The notes beneath the pieces are model-generated. The model made no database searches, was not told the origin of the DNA, and saw only the letters and a list, made by a program, of their open reading frames with translations. The translations under genes and the position numbers were made by a program. From the NCBI GenBank assembly GCA_027382625.1, contig JAJKFJ010022284.1, positions 1-64,000 on the forward strand: a stretch of DNA of 64,000 nt. Reading direction: 5' to 3'. The DNA comes from Tetmemena sp. SeJ-2015 (taxonomy: Eukaryota > Ciliophora > Spirotrichea > Sporadotrichida > Oxytrichidae). Below, piece by piece: positions 22,362 to 34,021 of the stretch; within the stretch, counting starts at the first letter, position 1, and each line of letters opens with the position of its first letter.

Positions 22362-24979
22362 ATGCCTCTATCCAAGAAAGGAAGGAGGACAAATAATTTA
22401 AAATTACTAAATGAGTCTTAAAACAGCAATTTTCAATAATCTAAGAGAGGGGATAATTCCAATTAGAAAGCTTCTTTTTAGGCTACTCCCCTTTTGAATG
22501 CGAATTAAAAAGAGAAGCATGCCTTCTTCGGAAAGTAAAATTAATCAAGAGCAGGATCTTAAATGCGAAACAACCTCAACTCTTCATAGGAGGATAATGC
22601 TAATTTTAAGTATTCTAGAAACAAGACGAGTTAAATGATTATAAATGAAGAGGGGAAATTTTATCATACATCGGTAAATTTAAATCAAACTCATAATCGA
22701 AATTTACTTAAGAAGTATTAAACCTCTTCACGCTAAAATTTAAATTAGACATCTGAATTGGGAAGGAGCTCCTAAAATTTTGTGAGACCTAGAAATGAAA
22801 GTTTCGCTCAAGATACAAATTATAGTCTATTAAAGCAATTGTAATTAATTTACTGTCGATCGAGTAAGTCAGGAATGTTGGATGAGTTCAGCCATTAAAG
22901 ATCAAGAACAAATTATGCTAACTTAAATGAAATGGGAAGTGGTAGCAGAAATGGCAGTCCTATGAAATCGAAGACAAATCCTCATGAAATATTTTGGGGG
23001 AAGTAGAAATGTCAGTAGAGAATTCATGAAATGTTAAAGACTGTTGATGAAATGCGCAGAGATTTTGAGATTAGGATGTATCTACATCAAAAGTTTAAAA
23101 GGCATATCCTTGAAATAAGACAATTTGCAAATTTTATAATCTAGAACTTTTGAAAATAATATTCACTACAAAGATAGATTAGGGAAGGTAGAGCCAGTAA
23201 GGAATGAGGTATATGGTTAATCTCTAGGCTCTGATTTCTATGAGAGATAGAAGATTGCATTTGAAAAATTCCAATAGAGAACTTAAAACTTAGAAAATAG
23301 CAGTAGGAGTCCAAGGAATGAATAATAAAATGGAGGGGCAGGAAACGCAACTTCTGCCATAGATAAGGAGAGCCATTTCATTTAGACTTTCAGAGCAAGT
23401 GCTACTTTGATAGAATTATATGAATTTTATTGTGATGAGATCGAAAGATAGACCCATGAGTGATATTGAATAAAAAGAAGAACAAGTAATGAGACTTATA
23501 GAGAAGCTGAAATAAGAGACAGAGTAATCCTCAATTAACTTTTCTTTAAGAATTCAATTCGTTTTAAGTTATTAGCAATATCAAAAAGTAAAGAGATAAT
23601 AGATTATAGAAGATTTATTGGAGAGCATTATGAAGGTTTTCGACATTTTAATTTCTAACTTAGAATGCCAAGCAGATCTAGGAGAACATGCCGTTAAGAA
23701 TTTCTCGATTGTCAAATATAAGCTCTTAATTATGAATATATAATAACCTTTAGACTTAAAGTTTGTTCAAGTGCAATTAGATTATAGATTTCTTCAGTTT
23801 GAACAAAATAAGGATAATTAATCAAAATGATGTCACAACTCCGATAAACTTTGAAAAAATAGCTTAGCACTTGCAATTGATTGGTAAAGTGCTATCAAAC
23901 TCGGCCGAAAATAATGACGATAGTTACTTATAGATATTGTTTTCTAAAGCTGAGAAAGTTAGAACTCTTTATCATATGGTCCTAAATGATTCAAATCTAT
24001 AATAAGGCTTGAAAGTTATATATCCAGTAAATAAGCTAATCAAAGACACTTTCAGTTAATTTATTATAAGTGATTATAGTAAAATTTATTAAAGTTTGAA
24101 AAAACTTAAATATGAAAAAAGTTGCAGTCAAGTCGTATCAGCTAAAGCGAATGACTAATCTATTTCTGCCTTTTGCTTCTCAACTAAATTTAGAAAATTA
24201 AAATTAAATTTTCTATTTGATATCATCATGTAAGCTATCTTATGAAATAGAAAAAAAGCTCATTATAATTCTATGAAAAACTTGAAATTAATTAAAATTA
24301 GAGAGTTAAACAGTATAATTTTCCAATTTATTTCCACTTAAATATCTTACGATATTATGTTATGATAAGAAGCATAGAACGAAGTCTGCTAATAGAGCCA
24401 AGACTTAAAGATTTCCTAAAGATCTTCTCTAAAATATTCCCTACCTAAATTTAGAAAATTTTTAACTCAACAAAAATCAAATAAGAGCACTTGGAGATAG
24501 AAGTTTTAGTCGATAAAAAATAGGTTCTTAATAGACTCATCGACTTAAACTTGCCAATTTTGATTTTAAATATCCATTTGATTAGTTTGGTTTAGGAGAA
24601 AGATAAATCTGGATGGAGAAGAAACTGGGAGCGCGCCTGCTGAAGCTTTTGATAGATAACTGTAGTAGCTTAAAATATCTTCGGAGGAGTTTTAAAAGAA
24701 GTATGAGAGCACCTTAGCAATGACTAATTAATATCTTAATATGATTTATGAATAATGAGAAATCCAACTCAAGAACTGAGCACTGAGCTTTAAATTTCTT
24801 AGGAAAGCTAAGAGGAGTAAGGTAAATTTTAAAAGGATGCACTTAAACTTAGCCAGCCTACAATCGTGAATCCCTCTTTACTTATCAATTTTTTATCTTT
24901 TATTTATAATAAATCCACACTTAAGGTAGATAAAAACTTCTCATTCTAAGCGACTAAAAGGGTTTAACTAAACTACTGA
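22362..24979 (+). CDS. unknown Asn/Ser-rich N terminus with long helical C-terminal region
   Basis: The ATG at 22362 (MPLSKKGRRTNNLKLLNESQ) opens a frame that runs about 260 codons with TAA/TAG as Gln and no TGA. It includes KTNPHEIFWGKQKCQQRIHE and LKTVDEMRRDFEIRMYLHQK. An IES with a GAA pointer at about 23137 joins FANFIIQ to KVEPVRNEVYGQ. Later parts are helical: LYEFYCDEIERQTHE, MRLIEKLKQETEQ, MKVFDILISNLECQADLGEH and KLISSEEFQKKYESTLA-like sequence up to about 24760. TGA closes the last frame at 24977-24979. Several frame changes after 23460 are not resolved. No family was recognised. Confidence 0.55.
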
Positions 24980-25786
24980 TAATTTTAAGAATCTTCAAAA
25001 CGATAATGACTCACAAATCCTTTTTTTATTTTATTAAATTAGTCTTTATATCAAATATAAATCCAGAGATAGTCGCAAATCAAAAATATAAAGCTAAAGA
25101 ATGAGGATCATATTTTCTCATTTTATTTAAAAGTAAAATTGTATAGTTGGATCTCTCTATCAAATTCACAGATTAACTTGATTTGATAAACAGAATTAGT
25201 AATTAAACTCCCAAATCCTTGTCAAATAAAAAAAGGAAGGGCAAAGGGTAAAGTTTTGCTTAAATTTAAAAGTAGAATCCTCACCTTGTGCATTATTTAA
25301 TAGACTAAATGCGGTCCTTTGTCAAAGTTAAGAGTCGTACATCTTATTTTTAAATTAAAACTATATATTTTATAAAATAAATCTTCCAATTATTCATTAA
25401 GTACGAATTTTAGGAGTTCTCAAAGAAACCCAACATCATTTTTATGATTAATTTTCGCATTTTCATTAGCTTTAATTTTCTTAAACAAGATTTCAACTTA
25501 ATTACTCGAACTTATTGTTTGCTATATTTTAGGATAGCAATAAATTTGAATGGAAAATGAGATCCTTATAAATTTTATTCTATAAATAAATTATTAACAG
25601 GTTTGAATAATCTTAGAATTAAGTATTAGATAGATGGAATTATATTTGTTTAGAGAGAAATTAATAAATTCGTGAAATAACAATGGCTTATAATTCATAA
25701 ATAAAAGCGAAATAAGAGTACTAACTTAAACTTTATCTCATTTTAAGATGGAGCTATACTAAACATAATCTAATGTCCAATTTTCA
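24980..25786. other. very AT-rich intergenic stretch, nothing recognised
   Basis: About 800 bp of AT-rich sequence between two plus-strand genes. Short open stretches exist but none has convincing protein-like composition, and no transposon terminal repeat or telomere repeat was seen. Confidence 0.45.
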
Positions 25787-27404
25787 ATGTTCAATAAAAA
25801 CAAAACTAGGAGCGCAGTTGAAATCAAATCCCAATTTAAAAACGTGCCTAATCTTCAAACTCGTGGACAGACCTATGATGTGAGACATCTTAAAATTCTT
25901 TACTCCTTTTAAATCTGGACCAGTTTATTTAGTTCGACAATAATATTCGGAGAGGGAACTAGCAGTTATCACCTTCCGCAAATGGGAGCAACTACGATAC
26001 ACCTTTTGCTCCCACTCCAATGGGCATAAACCACAGAAACACAGCAAGCAGTCTTCCTAAGAGAGCCCAGACAGCTGGAGGAACAGTCCCCCATACTTAC
26101 TCATTAATTTTAAGCACTTTCCTGAATTCTAAAAGAGTCAGCAACTAGGTATTATTTTTGTCTTAACTACTTTAAATTTTGAACGTGAGCAGTATACCAG
26201 TGGTTTACACTAACGTTCGACCAAGCACTTGCTTTATCTCCATTCCCAGGGAAAATAAGTCACAAGTCAAATTCATAGATGATCAGAAAAAGGCTGGACC
26301 TTCGTTCTTGATGCTTAGAGAAGGAGTGCCAACTCTTAAGTAACTTGAAAACGAAGGAGAACTTTAGCTGCACTATAACACAGAGAGGAAAAGCTTCAAA
26401 CATCTTGACCAGTAGTCAAATTAGATCAAACAGCAAATTCACACTTGCAAAAATTTAATGAGCTGAGTTAAAATCAGTTATAAGTTGATAACACTTTTTA
26501 TGGACAGAAGGATAAGCATGGCTTGGAGTTTCAGCCAGATGCCAGAATTAAGTTTCCTAGTCAAAGAAGACTGGATGTGTTACTGAACAAGGACTCGTTG
26601 AAAAACTTCCAGGAAATGAAGTCCCAAAAAATATTCATTAAGAAGAGAAATAGACTCATTCAGAATGGGTGGAGAGATGGAATTGTGGGAGTTGAGGTCC
26701 CAGGAGACAAAGGCTCTATATTTTACTCTCAAAGGTTGTTAAGAGAGGAGTAAAAGGCACAGCAAAGGCTGGAGAAGAGAAACGATTGTAAGTTATTCAC
26801 TTTTAATAGTTAGAAGAAAAATCTTTATCTTAACTTGATATCAAAAAGTATTTATTATTCCCATATAGACCTAAAAGAAAAGGCAGGACAGAGCAGTCAA
26901 ATAGATTTCTACTCGAATGATAAAATACAAAGGACTGATTAAAAGGAAGTTCCGATGTTCCACGGCTGGACAACTAAGCAAATTAGTGAAGTGAGATTCA
27001 GAAATACTCAAAGCAATTTATTTGGCGATGTCAAAAATAACTGGAGCCAAAACAGAGCTCATAAGCTCATGTAAGTTTTGATAAAAAACTAATATTCTAT
27101 CTAATAGTCAAGAAGAAACTAAGGGAAGGCCTTTCAATCCAGTGTCTGGAGCTAAACATTTTTTAGTGAAGCAATGAAAATTCCACTTGAAGCTTTTTAT
27201 TTTTATCCAAATAATAGTAATGTATAAAATTCATTCAGATAGAATAGAGAGAGTGAGATATTGAGTATTGTGAAATAACTTATTTCTAATATAAAGACAG
27301 AAGAAGTATAGAAGAAACATCTTCTTCTATAGTGGAAAGCATAAATGGTCTAGCATAGAAACTGTTGTTTTTACTCTATTATAAATCTGAAGACTGTTAA
27401 ATGA
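25787..27404 (+). CDS. unknown basic protein, several MDSs
   Basis: A start at 25787 (MFNKNKTRSAVEIKSQFKN) is the better of two nearby ATGs because the frame stays protein-like. A second MDS reads NNIRRGNQQLSPSANGSNYD and GINHRNTASSLPKRAQTAGG. A third (26270-26455) has FIDDQKKAGPSFLMLREGVP. The longest (26519-27404) reads LDVLLNKDSLKNFQEMKSQK, RLIQNGWRDGIVGVEVPGDK and KEVPMFHGWTTKQISEVRF, with TGA at 27402-27404. IESs lie near 25905, 26110-26200 and 26460-26515, but pointers were not fixed. The N-terminal style resembles ciliary proteins; that is only an impression. Confidence 0.5.
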
Positions 27405-28422
27405 ATTATGATTTTAGAATAATTTCACTGAAAATTTATATAAAAATCGGAAATCATTAAGAATAAATCATGGAGAGGTAGGAAAAGCTATCTATATGAA
27501 ATTTTTATTTAATGAAAAGCAATCACATGCATAAATCGTAAAAGCAAGCGACGAAGAAAGCGTTGAGTCATAGATAGAAGAATTTAACTTATATGGAATA
27601 AATCAACAGAAATTTCAGTGATTTGAAACAGACAACACAGACACTAATTATAAATGTTAACCTATAATGAACTTATATAATTTTTTATTATACTAATCCA
27701 TTCTATGTTGGAAGAGGAGAGACCTCCCTTTTCGGAACTCCATCTTATCCAATCAATTAAGGTATGAACAGAGATATGAAAAAGGCTGCTAATTAAGGAA
27801 AACAAACTCCAGATTCCATATTCTATAACGATAAGTATATTATTAATGTTATTTTTAATTCGATGCCAACTCTTGAAGGAACCTTAATGATGATAAGTCT
27901 TAAGTGAGGACTGACAATCTTGCAGACTCAAAATACAAAAGACACCCTCTTCAATATCGATAAAAGCAACTCCTAAGAGGAAATAAAAGACCCTCTAGAA
28001 CTGCTTGAATATTTATCATTATATTTAGAGTAGAAGTACCATAACAAATGAGAAGATAATGATCATGCGTTAGAAAATGGAATAAGAGAAAGTGAGAGAC
28101 AATTACTCTAAAAGCTAGATTCAGATTTTTTTGGAGTGTCCGCTAAAAATAAAAGCAAATTCAAAGCACTTTAAAATTCACAAAATTTATTTTGATTGTG
28201 ATTAAATTTACACTTAAAGATGTTCTGGTTAGACATCTTCAAGCAATCTAAATGTGCAGCAATGGGCCCTGTAAATGTGGATTTTTAGTCTAAGTTAAAT
28301 AGTTGAGCAATACTATGATGATAGTTGAAAAAGAGGGAGTTTATGAACCGAACTGATTCACTAAAAGTTAAAATCTTACTTTAATCATTAAATAATATGA
28401 GTTTGGAAAGAGGAAGGTGAAG
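27405..28422 (+). other. coding-like fragments, owner gene unclear
   Basis: Several plus-strand stretches look translated. They are AIYMKFLFNEKQSHAQIVKA (about 27490), NPFYVGRGETSLFGTPSYPI (27693), KDPLELLEYLSLYLEQKYHN (27985) and ENGIRESERQLLQKLDSDFF (28075). They may be N-terminal MDSs of the channel gene that follows or a separate small gene. Frames change often and pointers were not established. Confidence 0.4.
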
Positions 28423-31400
28423 ATGAATAAAATTATACCTATTGAGGCCTTGGAGACACAAGTGACCACAAAAGGAGGTGAAGAAAGTGTTGGTAAATTT
28501 GGTCCTAACCTATTGCAGAATAAAATTGCGTAAGCCATGAACTTGAAACTTAAGAATACAAATGTTAAAAATAAAGAACAAACGAAAAGACGCAAGTCAA
28601 CGATATAACTTAAACCCATAGAGTAAGTACTTGCTTTTCAATTGATTCCTTGAGTTTAAATTTTAGAATCCTTTCCAAGTTTTTTTCATAAGTTTAAGTT
28701 TAGAAAATAAGGAAGCAGGACAGCCGCAGTTCCTTTATCAAATCAAGCTTTCTCTAAAGATAGAAGTATTGAAAAGGTGAAGAAAGAGAAACCAATTGGG
28801 CCATTTGGAAGATGGCTAATGAGAGCAGACAGGAAGCTGTTGTGTAGATAAAGATCAGATCTTAAAGAAAAGTGGGATATGTTCATAATGTTATTAGCAA
28901 CTTGGAACGTGTTTCTGCTTCCTATTGATGTAGCTTTTGAGCCATAAGTAAGTTCTCCTATTTAAGAAGTGCATTTAAATATGAATTTGATTGATTATGA
29001 TAGGAATTTGAATCTTTTGGAGTTTCATCAGCTAACAATTTCGTTGACTTTTGCTTCTTTGTTGATATATGCTAACTTTATATATGTTTAAATATGCGTG
29101 GTGTTCAGAACAACCTATACTTTATTTTTAAATTACGAAATTTTATCAGACATATTCATTTTACAAATAAGCTTTTAAGTAAAATTTTTAGCAAGCTTTT
29201 TAAGAGTTATTTAGACATATTTTTATTTTTTTTTAAATACTGACATTTCGACTGGAAATGAAGTTCTAAACTCTAAAAGAATAGGCATAAACTATTTGAA
29301 AACACGCTTCTGGATAGACTTCCTTGCTATGATACCTCTAGATAAAATAACTGATGTATGTAAAACAATTTTGGCCTTATTTTTGCAAATAGATATTTCT
29401 GGAAGGTAACCTGTCAAAGAAATTCATCTTATTTGGTCTTTCAAGTTTATTAAACATCATATAAAATATCTATGTCTTCTGAAGCTAGTTAGAATCTTCA
29501 GAATTAATCGCATCATCACCTACATGAATGTTCGACAAGATACTAAAATAGAATTATATTATCTTAAAATGGCTTTGAAGTTAATTAACCTAATATTCTA
29601 CCTGTTGATATACGTGCATGTGACTGGCTGCACTTGGTTCTACATTATAAACGTGTAGCAGTCATGGATTCCTCCTCTCGACTATCTCTACAATACGACT
29701 ACTCTTTATGAGTTCTCTATTATTAACTTTTATCTTAATTTATGATTCCTCGACTGCTTATGAATACTGGCTAAGTTTCTACTGCTCAGCCCAGTACCTG
29801 ACCAGCAACGATCAAGCACCCCACACGGACACAGAAGTTATTTATGCCATGTTGGTGTGCTTTATGGGCGCAATTTTACAGGCAAATCTATTCGGATAGT
29901 TGGCTGTTATAGTCTAAAATCTAGATCTCAAACAGTCTTAGTTACAAAAGAAGATAGACTCAGCCAACACTGCCATGAAGAATCTCAAGATGCCCAAAGA
30001 TATTCAAAATCAGGTTATCAAGTTTATCAAAACTACGCAAAGTTCTCTAGAGCAGCAGAAAGAGCTAGATACCTTCCTCGCTATGATATCCCCCAGTCTC
30101 AGAAAAGAAGTTATTAAGAACATTTTTGACATCATACTTAAAGAGAACGTGCTTTTTCACAAACTTCATAAGTAAGAATTTGCATTTAATAAATGTTGTT
30201 AGGGTACGATTGATGACGAGAATCAACAAGATAGTATCGAAGTTACACACTTTGCTTTTTCTCCCTGAGGATCAAATCATAGCATAAGGAGATGGAAAAT
30301 TAATTTGCATCAGGATTTATTTAAGATGAATCTAAATTTCTATTCTTCCTCTCTAGTGGACAGATACAAGTGTCTGTCCGCAATCATAGAAATGTAGTGT
30401 AAAACTGTAATTAGTACTCAGCTGGGTCAATCTTTGGAGTAAGCCATTTCTGAATAGGTTTTAATGTTAGTATAGGAAATTGGGCTTTTGTTTAATTGCG
30501 CAAGAACTGCGACAGTTAGAACTGCAAACTATTGTGTCATCGAGACCCTTGAAGACCATAACTTCAAAGCTATAATTATATGTTATCTATATTTTATCCA
30601 AGAAGGATTTTAATGGAAGGAATTTTGATTTTTTCTTCATGACTTATTCAATAATTTGAATTAAATTATAAACAGAAATTAATTTCTGGCATCAGTCGAT
30701 TATTTATTGAAAGTTTTAACCTTTCAAAGGCTGGTAAATTTTTTATAATTAAAACTAGGCTTTAATATACATTTTTTTTATCAATATCCTAAAAATAATT
30801 TGTAATTTAAATATAATGGGCAGTGATTAGATCCTAGTAAAGAGACTAAAATACTAAGTCTATAATTATCAGGACAGCTATACACTTTTCAAAAAGGTAA
30901 ACATTTTTAGAATAACTATCGATCTCAAATTATATGTAGAACTTATTCAATAAATCTGTTGACTATTTCAAAGACTTAGAAAACACTAGTTAAAAATAGG
31001 GGTAAGCATATATTTTTAAACAAACCCATGACTGAGATCGTATTCCATGTGACTCACCATTTTTTCCCAAAGAATTCTATCATTGTAAACCAAGGCGACA
31101 CAGTAGACAACATTTTTGTGATTACAGAGGGTGAAATAGAAGTACACCTCGTTTCTGGGGCTGAAAGCATCCACTTAGAATCCTTGTATAGGTTTTGTTC
31201 CTTCGGGGCTTATACCAGTTTGATGAAGGATGGGAAGAATCTGAGCTACTACAAGTTGATTGCGAAAACAGATGTGAATGTGCTCTGCCTACCAGTTGAT
31301 AAACTCCAAGAAATGCGAGACAACTACAAGCAGCCATCTTATATTATAATAGGAATAATGTTAAGCAAGTAGATGATATAGTTGGTGAGACTGAGACATT

Positions 31401-31909
31401 CTTATTTAACCAAGGCTTACCTCTGTGTGACTTCAAAGTCTATAGACCAAGATCTTCTCGTAAAATGCTAGATATATTCAAAGTAGCAGCTAGAAGGATT
31501 ATTTAGCTCAACAAGCGAAACTAACACGAAAAGAAGGGTGGGCTATTAAAGGGATTAATTTTTAGCATGAAGGAAAAACAAATCATGGATTCGATCAACA
31601 GTATGCAGCATCTCTAGCAAGGCAAAGTTTCATAGCGCTTTTAGAGGTTAATTGAAACTAAAGTCCTACAGCAGTTCACAAAGACAGATATATTAGATAA
31701 CCTGGACTAAATAAATAAGCAAATTTTGCAAACTAATGCTAAGATACTCAAGATAATAATTAACTTATAAGGATAAATAAATTAATAATTTTCATTTGAT
31801 TCTCAAGATTTAAGATTTTATCAAGGGGGAAGTAATTGCACAACTAAATAGAGATCCAAGAGTGGCAGTTCCGAGAAGATATAGAGTCAAAAATAAATTC
31901 TAGTTTTGA
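28423..31909 (+). CDS. cyclic-nucleotide-gated-type cation channel with two CNB domains
   Basis: After a basic N-terminal segment comes GPFGRWLMRADRKLL and S1 (KWDMFIMLLATWNVFLLPID). Then follow FVDICVVFRTTYTLFLNTDI, the CNG/EAG-family signature NYLKTRFWIDFLAMIPL, S4-like LLKLVRIFRINRIITYM and S5. The pore reads YCSAQYLTSNDQAPHTDTE, without the GYG filter of K+ channels. S6 ends ILQANLFGQL, then the C-linker and a first cyclic-nucleotide-binding domain (FLPEDQIIAQGDES, then SSGQIQVSV, GEIGLLFNCARTATV). A second CNB domain is at 31028-31370 (IIVNQGDTVDNIFVITEGEI). TGA is at 31907-31909. Four pointer-flanked IESs and two introns were mapped within it. The start is uncertain. Confidence 0.85.
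28623..28666 (+). other. spliceosomal intron, 44 nt, in channel gene
   Basis: GTAAGTACTT ... TTTTAG. Removal joins LKPIE to SFPSFFHKFKF. Confidence 0.65.
29067..29091. other. IES, 25 bp, pointer ATATGC
   Basis: ATATGC is at 29067-29072 and 29092-29097. Removal joins FFVDIC to VVFRTTYT just after S2, matching the family pattern. Confidence 0.8.
29125..29229. other. IES, 105 bp, pointer TTTTTAAAT
   Basis: A nine-base repeat, TTTTTAAAT, is at 29125-29133 and 29230-29238. Removal joins FRTTYTLFLN to TDISTGNEVL, restoring the conserved S2-S3 linker of CNG-type channels. Confidence 0.85.
29706..29757. other. IES, 52 bp, pointer TTATGA
   Basis: TTATGA is at 29706-29711 and 29758-29763. Removal joins YNTTTLYE to YWLSFYCSAQ at the pore entrance. 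Confidence 0.75.
30172..30202 (+). other. spliceosomal intron, 31 nt, in channel gene
   Basis: GTAAGAATTT ... GTTAG. Splicing gives FHKLHKVRLMTRINKIVS and leads into the first CNB domain in frame. Confidence 0.7.
30290..30323. other. IES, 34 bp, pointer AGATG
   Basis: AGATG is at 30290-30294 and 30324-30328. Removal joins IIAQGD to ESKFLFFLSSGQ inside the beta-roll of the first CNB domain. Confidence 0.75.
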
Positions 31910-32014
31910 AACTCTTTTAAAGTATGAATATATTTATCATAGTAAATCATTTCAAACTTTATTTCATTGAATTTAAAGCACATCTTAAATATCTTTCTTC
32001 TAAAAGAAAAATTA

Positions 32015-32023
32015 GACTTGCTC
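32015..32023 (+). repeat. scrambling pointer GACTTGCTC, incoming copy
   Basis: This is the start of the ASCC3 3' block and the partner of 41824-41832. The sequence just upstream (31930-32014) is AT-rich non-coding. Confidence 0.95.
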
Positions 32024-33917
32024 TAGATGATAGGAAGAGCAGGAAGACCTGGCTTCGATGAGACTGGCTATGCTTGCGTTTTTGTACACGAAGAGAAAAA
32101 GAACTTCTACAAGAAATTCTTGTATGAGCCATTCCCAGTGGAGTCATCTCTCTAAGGATAGATAGTTGATCATTTAAATGCTGAAATCGCCTCTGGCACT
32201 TTGCTTACTCGCTAGAACTTGCATCGACTACCTCACTTGGACTTACTTCTTTAGAAGACTCACCAAGAATCCTGCTTACTATAAACTCAAGAAGAGCGAC
32301 GCAAATGAGATTAACACTTTCTTGAGAGCCATGGTAAATGACAGTCTTTCCAAGCTTAGTGAATTTTCTTTTTATTTTGAATGCTGGATGCGTTGAATAC
32401 AACTCAGAGGATCAAACTGTATCATCTACAACACTTGGTAGACTCGCATCTTTCTATTAAATCTATTGACGAATAAATTAAATAGCATGTGTAGATATTA
32501 CCTCTCTCATGAAACCATTCAATTTATGAATCAGAAACTGGGCCCTCAGGATTCAATTGCTCAGCTGATAGCCACTTTAGCAAATGCGAAGGAGTTCTTT
32601 GGACTGCCAGTTAGACATAATGAAGATGTCCTTATTCATTAAGTTCTTTAAAAATTTAAATAAAAGTCTAAGGTTAAGAATAATGAGGCTTTGACTCACT
32701 TGGTACCATTAAAAGTACCAAAGCATGATCTTGAAAATCCCCACGTGAAAGCAAACTTACTAATCTAAGCTCACTTAGAACGATGCCCTCTGCCAATTAC
32801 AGATTACATAACTGATACTAAGATGGTACTTGATCAATCTATCAGAGTGCTTTAGGGTATGATTGATGTATGCTCTCACAAGGGTCATTTAAACACCTGC
32901 CTCAATCTAATCCACCTAATGCAAATGATAGTCTAAGGCTAGTGGCTAGATCAAACACCCCTCTAAAATGTTCCTCATTTATAGGGTGCCACAATTAAGA
33001 AGCTTCACAGCTAAGGTGTCGATTATCTCCAGTAGCTAGTTCTAAAAGCTAAAGCTGATCCTAAAAGGTTCTTCAATAATGAGCTCAAATGCAACTTGGA
33101 TCAGGTTGAGCTCAAGGAAATTACAAAAGCTCTTGATAGAGTACCTTAAGTAGAACTTAAGTCTTTAAAATACTGAATTATTATGCTATAATGAAATGGA
33201 AATAAGTATAGTGTTGTGGCAATTGATGATAAGAACAGCCCCTTAGAAAATGAGTAGCTTCAAGAAGGTGCGGAGGCTATGATAGTTGTGAATCTGAGGC
33301 GATTCAATAAGGCTGAAAAGCAAAAGGCAATCATATCTCACTTCCCTAAGCCCAAAGACCCAGGATACTTCCTGATAGTATCTAATTCATAATCTAATGA
33401 AATCTTAGCGATGAAGAGAGTGGCGTTCAATCGCTATGCCACTAAGAGTCTTAGCGTGGCGCTCCCTGAAAATTTCAACACTGAAAAGCTTGATATCTAT
33501 TTGATGTGCGATCCTTATATTGGCCTTGATTAGTAGTACACCCTAGACTTGAACAAAATCAATGCAGTCATTAAGTCAAAGCCCAAATAATAGGTTTAAA
33601 AGAAATAGTCTCAGCCAGCAAAGTCACTAGAAGCTTTGGCTTAAGATCAGCCTTAATCATTCGTGCCTCCTAAGGCATAAAATTTGAAATCCTAAGCTGA
33701 TAATGAGGATGAAGACGCCTTCTCTCTTTTTGGAAACTTAAAGAGCTTGATGTTTGAAGATCTTGAGAAGGAAAATGAAGAGAAGAGAACAAAGGCGGTT
33801 GCTGCTCAAATAAAGTAGGGTATCAATGCTATTCTTGATGAAGATGATGAGGACGATGATGATTATGATCAAGACTTTGAGATGATGATTGAAAAAGATC
33901 TTGACAACTGGATTTGA
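32015..33917 (+). CDS. ASCC3: ASCC3/Slh1-family helicase, 3' block (scrambled, C-terminal third)
   Basis: This block begins at pointer GACTTGCTC (32015-32023) and continues the protein from the 35637-41832 block, although it lies upstream of it. It opens with [17 protein letters not shown], then [14 protein letters not shown] and [15 protein letters not shown], the end of the second RecA cassette. It continues with [29 protein letters not shown] and [20 protein letters not shown] (Sec63/winged-helix region), then the closing Ig-like domain ([18 protein letters not shown]). The tail is acidic and TGA is at 33915-33917. IESs with pointers TATTA and TAAGT, and a probable TG-pointer insert near 32364, restore the frame. 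One single-base frame slip near 32215 looks like a sequence error. Immediately upstream is the channel gene. Confidence 0.9.
32455..32495. other. IES, 41 bp, pointer TATTA
   Basis: TATTA is at 32455-32459 and 32496-32500. Removal joins LGRLASFYY to [11 protein letters not shown], as in ASCC3 homologues (IASYYYLKHQT). Confidence 0.85.
33158..33202. other. IES, 45 bp, pointer TAAGT
   Basis: TAAGT is at 33158-33162 and 33203-33207. Removal joins RVPQVELK to [10 protein letters not shown] and removes two in-frame TGAs. Confidence 0.8.
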
Positions 33918-34021
33918 GTGAACTGACCAAGCTGACATAAATGTGACAAAGCAAATTTAATTGATTTTTAAAAACTTCAATCATAGATTGGTAGTACGAG
34001 AACTGATAATTAACATTTTAT

